DNA from: Trueperaceae bacterium
GTDB lineage: Bacteria; Deinococcota; Deinococci; Deinococcales; Trueperaceae
Direction: 5' to 3'
Assembly: GCA_024636105.1 (NCBI GenBank)
Contig: JAGXHO010000056.1
Span: 1-5,272 of the forward strand
DNA: 5,272 nucleotides
Made by a program: the position numbers and the translations under genes. Shown here piece after piece: positions 1-5,115 of this stretch. A model generated the notes under the pieces. It made no database searches, was not told the origin of the DNA, and saw only the letters and a list, made by a program, of their open reading frames with translations. Numbering within the stretch: the first letter of the stretch is position 1; each line of letters starts with the position of its first letter.

Positions 1-387
1 CTCGTGACCAGCGTCCACCGCGCCAAGGGGCTCGAGTGGCCGGTCGTCCACGTGCCCGGGATGACGGCGGGCGTGTTCCCCACCGGTTCGGACCCCGAGG
101 AACGGCGGCTGGCGTACGTCGCTTGGACGCGCGCCCGCGACGCGCTGCACCTCTACCGCGACGGTCGCCGACCGCCCTCGCCGTTCCTGGCCGACGGGGA
201 CGTCGCCGACGTGATCGCGCTGGCGACCGACCTGGCGCACGCGCGGTGTTCGGACCGACGGATCCGACCGGGAACGGAGCGGCTCGCGGCGGCGTGGGCG
301 CACCGCGAAGCGGCGGAGCGCTTCGGCGTCCAGCTCGGCGCCGATGCACCGCCGGCGGGACCGGGAGCACCGTCGGACGCGCGGTAG
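1..387 (+). CDS. UvrD/Rep-like superfamily I DNA helicase, C-terminal fragment
   Basis: This is the last 128 codons of a gene that begins before the window; the frame is open from base 1 and ends at TAG 385-387. Two helicase signatures are visible. Residues 4-16 of the fragment (SVHRAKGLEWPVV) match motif V of UvrD/PcrA/Rep helicases, and residues 33-46 (EERRLAYVAWTRAR) match motif VI, including the arginine that contacts ATP. SPFL at about 60-63 is the usual downstream SRFL-like stretch. Proteins of this family are ATP-driven 3'-5' DNA translocases or helicases acting in repair, replication restart or recombination. The tail after motif VI is only about 80 residues, Ala/Arg-rich, and shows no recognisable AddA/RecB-type nuclease domain. 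Motifs I-IV are outside the window, so I cannot say which subfamily (UvrD, PcrA, Rep or a short UvrD-like protein) it is, and I assign no symbol. Confidence 0.93.
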   Translation, partial: LVTSVHRAKGLEWPVVHVPGMTAGVFPTGSDPEERRLAYVAWTRARDALHLYRDGRRPPSPFLADGDVADVIALATDLAHARCSDRRIRPGTERLAAAWAHREAAERFGVQLGADAPPAGPGAPSDAR

Positions 388-390
388 ACT
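385..390 (+). promoter_or_regulatory. Possible -10 box (TAGACT) for the yojF cluster
   Basis: TAGACT fits the TANNNT form of a -10 element and overlaps the helicase stop codon. It would give a leader of about 45 bases before the TTG start of yojF. I see no convincing TTGACA-like -35 at 16-18 bases upstream, and the six-base match could be chance, so this is weak. The cluster could equally be read through from the helicase gene. Confidence 0.25.
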
Positions 391-429
391 GCCGCGACGC
401 GCGGCGTGCCCGACGCACCGACCGCGCCC

Positions 430-435
430 AGGAGG
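430..435 (+). promoter_or_regulatory. Shine-Dalgarno site that fixes the TTG start of yojF
   Basis: A perfect AGGAGG lies six bases before TTG 442-444, the ideal distance. It decides in favour of the TTG start over the in-frame ATG at 406, which has no such site. Confidence 0.85.
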
Positions 436-441
436 CCCCCG

Positions 442-795
442 TTGCGACCCATCGACCGCGAAGCCGTGCAAGGCGAGCTCGATCGCCGGCTCGGCCGGAC
501 CGTGTACCTGCATCTCGAGACCACCACCGGCTCCTACACGGCGCTCGGCCCCGAGAAGAAGCCCCCCGTGATCGCCTTCGTTCGCAACGCCCAGGTCACG
601 TACCAGCGCGGCTCCGTGACCGGCCCCGGGCCGTACCGGGTCGGGCTCAAGCTCGATGGCGGTTGGGTGTACGCCGACGGCCTGACCGATTTCGAGGTGA
701 GCGAGCGCGACGAGCTCCTGCTCGCCGGCCTCGACCCCGAGGGCCAACTAACGGTCGCCCTACAGCTCTCCGACACCCCCTTCCGGGAGGCGTGA
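442..795 (+). CDS. yojF: YojF family protein (DUF1806), partner of bacillithiol deacetylase BshB2
   Basis: This is a 117-residue protein, close to the roughly 116 residues I recall for Bacillus subtilis YojF. From the TTG start it aligns with that protein almost without gaps: RTVYLHLETTTGSY (about residues 19-32) corresponds to RPVYIHLETTTGSY, and there are matches at VTYQ (52-55), GPGPYRVGLK (61-70), GWVYADGLT (74-82) and at the C-terminus (LSDTPF). An ATG at 406 in the same frame would add 12 residues rich in Pro and Arg that the family lacks, and it has no ribosome binding site, so TTG 442 is preferred. In Bacillus, yojF lies directly before yojG (bshB2), the same order as here, with a two-base gap. 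The biochemical role of YojF is not established; conserved pairing suggests it supports or forms a complex with the deacetylase. There is no signal peptide or membrane segment, so it should be cytoplasmic. Family assignment is firm and function is inferred. Confidence 0.92.
   Translation: MRPIDREAVQGELDRRLGRTVYLHLETTTGSYTALGPEKKPPVIAFVRNAQVTYQRGSVTGPGPYRVGLKLDGGWVYADGLTDFEVSERDELLLAGLDPEGQLTVALQLSDTPFREA
785..790 (+). promoter_or_regulatory. Shine-Dalgarno site for bshB2
   Basis: GGGAGG lies inside the last codons of yojF, seven bases before GTG 798-800. It supports the GTG as the start of bshB2 and argues against longer versions of that frame. Confidence 0.7.
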
Positions 796-797
796 CC

Positions 798-1532
798 GTG
801 GCCGAGCCGACCCCCTTCGTCCACGCCGGCGAGCGCGCCCTGCTCGTCGTGCTGCCGCACCCCGACGACGAGACCTTCTCGTCGGGCGGCACGCTCTCCG
901 CCTGCGCCGACGCCGGCGTCCGGACCCTGTACCTATGCGGAACCTACGGCGACATGGGGCGCCGCATGGGGCGCCCCGCCTTCGCCAACCGCGAGTCGCT
1001 GCGCGACGTCCGCGAGCGGGAGTTGGCCGACGCCTGCGCGGTACTCGGCTGCGAGTTCCGCATCATGGGGCTGCGCGACAAGTGCGTCGAGTTCGAGGAC
1101 CCGCACGTGATCGCGCGCCGCATCCGGTCCGTGATCGACGAGCTGCGGCCCAGCACGGTCATCGCCTTCTACCCCGGCTTCGGCGTCCATCCGGACCACG
1201 ACGCCCTCGGCTGGTTCACCCAGCTCGCGGTGCGCGGCGTCGCGGCGGACGCGCGCCCGCGGCTGCTCGCCGTCGCCGTCGGTGACGCGGAGCAGAACCG
1301 CGAGGCGCTCGGCGAGCCCGACGTGGTGTCGAACATCACCGCGACGCAGCAGCGCAAGATCGACGCGCTGAAGGCCCACCGGAGCCAGACCGAGAACATG
1401 TTCTTGCGCTGGGAGGAGGACCGCGAGACCGACGACCAGGAGAAGGCCTTCCGCGAGCGCATGCTCGGGGGCGAGCGCTACTACCTGCTCGACCCCGATC
1501 TCGTCACCGACTACGAGCGCCGGCACGCGTGA
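798..1532 (+). CDS. bshB2: Bacillithiol biosynthesis deacetylase BshB2 (PIG-L/LmbE family)
   Basis: This 244-residue cytoplasmic zinc hydrolase belongs to the PIG-L/LmbE family. Family enzymes remove the N-acetyl group from GlcNAc-malate to give GlcN-malate, the step before cysteine is added by BshC to make bacillithiol; some also act as amidases on bacillithiol S-conjugates. PHPDDE at 20-25 supplies zinc ligands H21 and D24 and the catalytic base D23 (by analogy with MshB), and HPDH at 131-134 supplies the third ligand H134 and the catalytic H131. The stretch GDMGRRMGRPAFANRESL (51-68), followed by RE-L and MGLRDK (90-95), is the hallmark of the YojG/BshB2 branch rather than MshB or BshB1. 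The yojF gene directly upstream supports this. The GTG start has a Shine-Dalgarno site at 785-790. The stop TGA overlaps the next start (GTGA), suggesting translational coupling. BshA and BshC are not in the window, and whether deacetylase or conjugate amidase activity dominates cannot be told. Confidence 0.94.
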   Translation: MAEPTPFVHAGERALLVVLPHPDDETFSSGGTLSACADAGVRTLYLCGTYGDMGRRMGRPAFANRESLRDVRERELADACAVLGCEFRIMGLRDKCVEFEDPHVIARRIRSVIDELRPSTVIAFYPGFGVHPDHDALGWFTQLAVRGVAADARPRLLAVAVGDAEQNREALGEPDVVSNITATQQRKIDALKAHRSQTENMFLRWEEDRETDDQEKAFRERMLGGERYYLLDPDLVTDYERRHA

Positions 1533-2914
1533 GCACGGATCCGGGTCTGCTCCCGGACGACCTGCGCGCGCGCTACTTCGATCTGCTCGCCCGCTGGGTG
1601 GCGCTCCCATCGGTCGCCGCGGAGGGGCGGGCCCAAGGCGAGACCGCCGAGGCCGTCGCGGCCGAGTTGCGCGCCCTGGGCCTCGAGGTCGAGGTCCACG
1701 CGACCGCCGGCGCCCCCGTGGTCCTCGCCGAGCGGCGCGTCCCGGGCGCCCCCACGGTGCTCTTCTACAACCACTACGACGTCCAGCCGGCCGACCCGAT
1801 CGAGCTCTGGACCTCCGAACCGTTCGAACTCGCCGAGCGCGACGGCAAGCTCTTCGGCCGAGGCGCCACCGACGACAAGGGGCAGCTCGCCTCGCGCGTC
1901 GTGGCGCTCGAGTGGCTGATGCGCCGCCACGGTGGCGCGCTCCCGGTCGGCGTCGTGTTCGTCGTCGAAGGCGAGGAGGAGGTGGGCAGCCCCAACGTGG
2001 GCGCCTTCGTCGAAGCGCACCGCGAGCGGCTCCGCGCCGACGCGTGCGTGTGGGAGTTCGGCGGCGTCGACGCCCACGACCGACCGCAGCTGATCTGCGG
2101 CCTCAAGGGGATCGTCTCGATCGACCTGACGGTCCGGACGGGCGCGTACGACCAGCACTCGGGCCTCGGCCCGGTCGTGCCCAACGCCGCCTGGCGGATG
2201 GCGGCCGCCGTCGCGAGCCTGCGCGACGCCGAGGGGCGCGCGCTCGTCGAGGGCTTCTACGACCGCGTGCGGCCGCCGACGGAAGCGGAGGCCGCCTACG
2301 TCGCGGCCGCGCCGCGCGAGGACGACGTGGTCGGCGCCAACGTCGGCGTCGCGCGCTTCCTGGGCGGCGCCACCGGCGCGGAGTGGCACCGGCGGCTGCA
2401 GCTGGAGCCCGTGATCAACGTCAACGGCATCCACTCCGGGTACGGCGGACCGGGCATGAAGACGGTGTTGCCGGTCGCGGCGATGGCCAAGCTCGACGTG
2501 CGCCTGGTGCCCGACCAGGACCCGCACGAGATCCTGGGCCTCATCCGCGCCCACCTCGACCGCCACGGCTTCGGCGACGTACAGGCGACGCTCGCGGAGC
2601 GCCCCGAACACCCGTCCCGCGTCGACCCCACGCATCCGTGGGTGCGGCATGCGGCGGCGGCGCTCGAGGAGGCGTACGGCACGCCGGCGGTCGTCACCGT
2701 GAGCTCGGGCGGATCGGGTCCGCTGCACCCCTTCGTCGACGTGCTCGGGCTCCCCGTGATCATGATCGGCGTGGGCCATGCCCAGGGGCGCGCGCACGCG
2801 CCGGACGAGAACGTCCGCTGGGTCGACGTGGAGCGAGGCACCTTCGCCACCGTCCGCACGATCGAGCGCTGGGCCGGACTCGAGCCTCATGCCGGACTCG
2901 AGCCTCAGGATTGA
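1529..2914 (+). CDS. M20-family metallopeptidase (carnosine dipeptidase/ArgE/DapE superfamily)
   Basis: This 461-residue cytoplasmic di-metal hydrolase belongs to the M20 family, nearest in style to the CNDP-like dipeptidases. All catalytic positions are visible: H82 and D84 (NHYDVQP), bridging D115 (GRGATDDKGQ), catalytic E150 and metal ligand E151 (EGEEEVGS), probable ligand E176 (VWEFGG), and final ligand H423 (AHAPDE). The central dimerisation (lid) domain carries the usual histidine in HSG (AYDQHSGLG). Members cleave dipeptides, N-acyl amino acids or related amides, and the sequence alone does not give the substrate. The GTG start overlaps the bshB2 stop by four bases, with only a weak upstream Shine-Dalgarno site, so translation is probably coupled. 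This placement suggests a role near thiol metabolism, such as cysteine-containing dipeptides or N-acyl-cysteine conjugates, but that is inference. The last 12 residues contain a short duplicated unit, AGLEPH/AGLEPQ, beyond the catalytic fold. Confidence 0.93.
   Translation: MSTDPGLLPDDLRARYFDLLARWVALPSVAAEGRAQGETAEAVAAELRALGLEVEVHATAGAPVVLAERRVPGAPTVLFYNHYDVQPADPIELWTSEPFELAERDGKLFGRGATDDKGQLASRVVALEWLMRRHGGALPVGVVFVVEGEEEVGSPNVGAFVEAHRERLRADACVWEFGGVDAHDRPQLICGLKGIVSIDLTVRTGAYDQHSGLGPVVPNAAWRMAAAVASLRDAEGRALVEGFYDRVRPPTEAEAAYVAAAPREDDVVGANVGVARFLGGATGAEWHRRLQLEPVINVNGIHSGYGGPGMKTVLPVAAMAKLDVRLVPDQDPHEILGLIRAHLDRHGFGDVQATLAERPEHPSRVDPTHPWVRHAAAALEEAYGTPAVVTVSSGGSGPLHPFVDVLGLPVIMIGVGHAQGRAHAPDENVRWVDVERGTFATVRTIERWAGLEPHAGLEPQD
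2873..2907 (+). repeat. 18-base tandem duplication at the 3' end of the M20 gene
   Basis: The 17 bases GCCGGACTCGAGCCTCA occur at 2873-2889 and again at 2891-2907, separated by one base, so the unit is 18 bases (six codons). It encodes AGLEPH followed by AGLEPQ at the extreme C-terminus. The two copies are identical over 17 bases, which suggests a recent slippage or duplication event. Confidence 0.9.
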
Positions 2915-2931
2915 GCGCCACCGTGGGCAAG

Positions 2932-2943
2932 GGCGTGCACGCC
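2932..2943. other. Perfect 12-base palindrome between convergent genes
   Basis: GGCGTGCACGCC is its own reverse complement and sits in the 34-base gap between the stop of the M20 gene and the in-frame end of the restored permease. As RNA it could form only a four-pair stem with a four-base loop, and no T-run follows on either strand, so it is not a convincing intrinsic terminator. It could be chance in such GC-rich DNA. Confidence 0.4.
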
Positions 2944-2948
2944 ATCGA

Positions 2949-3034
2949 TCACGACCGCGCGAGCAGCTCCCCGCGCCGGAAGCGCCGCGCGCCGAACGTC
3001 AGCAGCGCCGCGGCCACCGCCCAGAAGGCAGCCC
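2949..3034 (-). pseudogene. Displaced C-terminal end of the ABC-2 permease (other frame)
   Basis: In the reading frame one base away from the permease, codons from 3032 down to TGA 2951-2949 give 27 residues: a hydrophobic stretch (AAFWAVAAALLTFG) and then a basic tail (ARRFRRGELLARS). This is the normal ending of ABC-2 permeases: last membrane helix followed by Arg-rich cytoplasmic residues. Joined after Gly243 of the upstream frame it restores a 270-residue protein. It is therefore the lost end of the gene at 3760-2999 and not a separate gene. Confidence 0.8.
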
Positions 3035-3760
3035 CTGCAGGGCGACCACGGGCGTGGAGAGCACCACCACGCCGGCCGCCTGCCCCACCACTAGCAGCAC
3101 GATCGGGAGCACCACCGCGCCGCCGATCTGATACGCCTCTTGGAAGGTGTTCACGCGCGCGGAGACCAGGACGGTGGCGCCGAGGCCCACCGCCGCGACC
3201 GCCGGGGCCACCCAGAGCGCCAGGACCCACCACATGGGGGTCGGGAAGAACAGCCGCCCCATCACCGGCCATCCCGCCACGTTCGCGACCACCGTGTAGA
3301 GCACGAAGCCGCCCCATGCGACCGCCATCGCCGGCACGAAGCCCACGAGCAGCCTGCCGACCAACAGTTCAGCGTCGGTGGTGGGGGTGTAGAGCAGCGC
3401 CTCGAGCGTGCGCCGCTCCTTCTCGCCGGCGAAGGCGTCGGCCGCGATCACGCTCGCCACCATCAAGGGGACGATCAGGTACATCGGGGCGAACAGGTAC
3501 ACGAGCAGCAGGGTCACGATCGTCTGCTCCTCGGTTAGGCCCGCGAACCGCGCTTGGAACGCCTCGGGCATGCGGTCCATCATCCCGGTCAGGTCGGACG
3601 CCCCCGGTACGTTGATCAAGTGCGGGGCGAAAGAGGCGAGGGCGGGCAACACCAGCAGCATCACCAGCGGGACGATGACGATGGGCAGCAGCACCGCCTT
3701 GCTCTGCAGCACGACCGACAGGTCCTTGCGGATGATGGCGCGGATCGCGCGGACGTTCAT
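2999..3760 (-). CDS. ABC-2 type transporter permease, frameshifted near its 3' end
   Basis: This integral membrane subunit of an ABC-2 exporter would pair with the ATPase encoded just upstream. As the sequence stands it has 253 residues. A short basic N-terminus with RKDL (11-14) precedes helix 1 (about 22-45); further helices fall at about 81-107, 137-162, 176-200 and 212-234. The motif AFAGEKERRTLEALLYTP (109-126), after the second helix, is the classic cytoplasmic coupling region of NatB/ABC-2 permeases. The start ATG 3760-3758 overlaps the ATPase stop (ATGA) and has GGAGGT six bases upstream. The last ten residues (LPSGRWPRRC) are unlike the family and arise from reading out of frame after Gly243. 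A one-base insertion in the G run at 3032-3035 would restore a normal end at 2949 (270 residues). It has one permease module of fairly small size compared with two-part NatB proteins. The substrate is unknown; loss of the final helix may impair it if the shift is real. Confidence 0.88.
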   Translation of the reverse strand: MNVRAIRAIIRKDLSVVLQSKAVLLPIVIVPLVMLLVLPALASFAPHLINVPGASDLTGMMDRMPEAFQARFAGLTEEQTIVTLLLVYLFAPMYLIVPLMVASVIAADAFAGEKERRTLEALLYTPTTDAELLVGRLLVGFVPAMAVAWGGFVLYTVVANVAGWPVMGRLFFPTPMWWVLALWVAPAVAAVGLGATVLVSARVNTFQEAYQIGGAVVLPIVLLVVGQAAGVVVLSTPVVALQGLPSGRWPRRC

Positions 3761-4758
3761 GCCGGCACCTCCCCGTCGACGTGCTCTGAAACGGAGCCGC
3801 GTCCGACGCGGTGGAGCGCGAAATAGACGTCCTCCAGCGACGGAACCTCGCGCTCCACCGCGTGCACCCGCGCACCGAGCCCCACGAGCGCCGCGACGCC
3901 GTCGGCGATGGTGTCGGCGTCGCGCACGACGGCGTGGACGACCGCGACGTCCGCGCCGCCGTCCGGCGAGCCGTCCTCGGCCACCTCTCGCCACCCGTCG
4001 ATGCCGGAGAGGCACGCGACGAGCGTCCCCCCGTCGGCCGGCGGCCGCGCCACCACCCGCACCCGGGTGCCGGCGCCCAATCCTGCGGCGAGGGCGCTCG
4101 GCGCCCCCTCCGCGACGACCTTGCCGTGCTCGAGCACCACCACCCGGTCGCAGAGCGCCTGCGCCTGCGTCAGATCGTGCGTGCACAGGACCACCCCGCG
4201 CCCTTCGGCGCGTAGCGCACGGACGCGGTCGGCGACCGCGCGCGCGGCGACCGGGTCGAGTCCGGCCGTCGGCTCGTCCAGGAAGAGCAGCTGTGGATCG
4301 TGCAGCAGGGCGCGCGCGAGCGCGAGGCGCTGGCTCATCCCCTTGCTGTACGTCCCCACGCGCCGATCGGCGGCCTCGCTCAGGTCGAACGCCGCGAGTA
4401 GGTCGGCCACGCGCCCGTCGACGAGCGCAGGCGCCACGCCGTACAGGTCGGCGAACGCGAGCAGGCCCTGACGGCCGGTCAGGCGGTCATCGACCGCGGG
4501 CGTCTCGGTGCTCACCCCCACCCGGCGGCGGACCTCCACCCCGTCGACGGCCGGGTCGTAGCCGAACACGCGCGCGCTGCCGGCGGTCGGGGCGAGCACC
4601 CCGGCGAGCAGCCGCACGGTCGTCGTCTTGCCCGCGCCGTTGTGCCCCAAGAGACCCACCACCTCGCCGCGCGCGACGCGCAGGTCGAGGGCGTCGACGG
4701 CGCGGTTCGAACCGAAATCGCGCCGGAGCGCGTGCGTCTCGACCAAGAGTCGTTCCAT
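3757..4758 (-). CDS. ABC-2 type transporter ATP-binding protein (NatA/DrrA-like)
   Basis: This 333-residue cytoplasmic ATPase would power the exporter whose permease follows. Motifs in order: Walker A GHNGAGKT (38-45), Q-loop region VGVSTETP (80-87) with Glu85 where many ABC proteins have Gln (common in this subfamily), signature YSKGMSQR (137-144), Walker B LLFLDE (157-162), D-loop GLD (166-168) and switch His194 (CTHD). DRLTG (91-95) is typical of the NatA/DrrA branch. Residues from about 225 to 333 form an extra C-terminal domain ending in SLEDVYFALHR, as in NatA-like proteins. ATG 4758-4756 is chosen because the protein begins a few residues before the first strand of the fold; the longer upstream frame is low-complexity Pro/Arg/Gly sequence. 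A TACGCT box six bases before this ATG suggests a leaderless transcript. The stop overlaps the permease start (ATGA). Sodium, drug or lipid export are all possible, so I give no symbol. Confidence 0.95.
   Translation of the reverse strand: MERLLVETHALRRDFGSNRAVDALDLRVARGEVVGLLGHNGAGKTTTVRLLAGVLAPTAGSARVFGYDPAVDGVEVRRRVGVSTETPAVDDRLTGRQGLLAFADLYGVAPALVDGRVADLLAAFDLSEAADRRVGTYSKGMSQRLALARALLHDPQLLFLDEPTAGLDPVAARAVADRVRALRAEGRGVVLCTHDLTQAQALCDRVVVLEHGKVVAEGAPSALAAGLGAGTRVRVVARPPADGGTLVACLSGIDGWREVAEDGSPDGGADVAVVHAVVRDADTIADGVAALVGLGARVHAVEREVPSLEDVYFALHRVGRGSVSEHVDGEVPA
3767..3772 (-). promoter_or_regulatory. Shine-Dalgarno site for the ABC-2 permease
   Basis: Read on the minus strand this is GGAGGT, six bases before ATG 3760-3758 and inside the last codons of the ATPase gene. 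It confirms that start against much longer upstream extensions of the same frame. Confidence 0.75.
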
Positions 4759-4764
4759 GCTCCC

Positions 4765-4770
4765 AGCGTA
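4765..4770 (-). promoter_or_regulatory. Leaderless-type -10 box (TACGCT) before the ABC operon
   Basis: On the minus strand TACGCT (TANNNT form) ends six bases before ATG 4758-4756, so transcription would begin at or next to the start codon. With a 17-base spacer the -35 hexamer would be CTGGCG at 4793-4788, which matches TTGACA at only three positions. GGAG is present between box and ATG but only one or two bases from the ATG, too close for a normal ribosome binding site. This fits leaderless starts as known in Deinococcus; it is not proven here. Confidence 0.5.
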
Positions 4771-4781
4771 GTCGTGGGGGT

Positions 4782-5081
4782 TCAGCCCGCCAGGGGCGTC
4801 CGTCTCCCCAGCGCCGCTTCGAGCACCAGCAACGGCACCAGGGCCGGCAGGGTGAGCAGCAGCGCCAGACCGGCGGTGACGGGGTCGAGCAGGCCGCGGA
4901 AGCGCTCGTGCGCGAGCACCCGGGCCGCCGGCCAGGCGAGCGCGAGGCCGATCAGCGTGACGACCGCCGCCAACACGAAGCGGGCGGCGGGCGGCGCGAG
5001 GCGAGCCGGAGATCGGATGCACCGCCGCGAGCTCAGCACCGACGCGCCGATCGCGACGTTCCGGAGCAGCCCAATTCGCAT
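4782..5081 (-). CDS. Putative small two-helix membrane protein, unknown function
   Basis: I do not recognise this gene. From ATG 5081 it encodes 99 residues. An Arg-rich N-terminal stretch (about 18-34) is followed by two hydrophobic segments, about 35-58 (starting FVLAAVV) and about 70-92 (GLALLLTLPALVPLLVL), each long enough to span the membrane, with HERF between them. Third codon positions are almost all G or C from residue 26 on, like its neighbours, while the first 25 codons are less biased. No good Shine-Dalgarno site precedes ATG 5081, and GTG 5039 (85 residues) is an alternative start. It ends 23 bases before the ABC ATPase start on the same strand and could be the first gene of that operon or a separate small gene. 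If it is not coding, 4759-5115 would be a long intergenic region with no other feature apart from the promoter boxes. Confidence 0.5.
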   Translation of the reverse strand: MRIGLLRNVAIGASVLSSRRCIRSPARLAPPAARFVLAAVVTLIGLALAWPAARVLAHERFRGLLDPVTAGLALLLTLPALVPLLVLEAALGRRTPLAG

Positions 5082-5101
5082 GGCGCCCGCGGGGGACGTC
5101 C

Positions 5102-5107
5102 TATGGT
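5102..5107 (+). promoter_or_regulatory. Probable -10 box (TATGGT) for the rightmost gene
   Basis: TATGGT fits TANNNT and ends eight bases before GTG 5116, placing the transcription start at or within about three bases of the start codon. There is no clear -35 at 16-18 bases. GGTGGA at 5105-5110 overlaps it and could act as a weak ribosome binding site if a longer transcript exists. Confidence 0.45.
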
Positions 5108-5115
5108 GGATGCAC

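Noticed and set aside
36..797. Extension of the bshB2 frame upstream to base 36
   Set aside because: The upstream part is Arg/Pro/Gly-rich and overlaps the helicase and yojF out of frame. GTG 798 has a Shine-Dalgarno site and gives the normal family length.
1511..2890. Long open frame (459 codons) on the minus strand opposite the M20 gene
   Set aside because: Its translation is low-complexity, rich in Ala, Arg, Gly, Val, His and Asp with no motifs. It is the expected antisense shadow of a GC-rich gene, and the plus-strand frame carries every M20 catalytic motif.
3026..3040. Programmed -1 ribosomal frameshift in the permease
   Set aside because: The site (CAG GGG CTG) is not a classic slippery heptamer, I see no strong stimulatory stem directly after it, and the zero-frame product would be only slightly shorter. 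A one-base indel or assembly error is simpler.
3761..4186. N-terminal extension of the permease frame to 4186
   Set aside because: It is a shadow of the ATPase gene in another frame; ATG 3760 has a good Shine-Dalgarno site and gives the expected N-terminus.
2999..4758. Naming the ABC pair natA/natB (sodium exporter)
   Set aside because: Motifs fit the broad NatA/DrrA class, but the permease is small and substrate specificity cannot be told from these motifs.
4759..5022. N-terminal extension of the ABC ATPase to 5022
   Set aside because: The extra 88 residues are Pro/Arg/Gly-rich and unlike any ABC protein. ATG 4758 starts just before the conserved fold.
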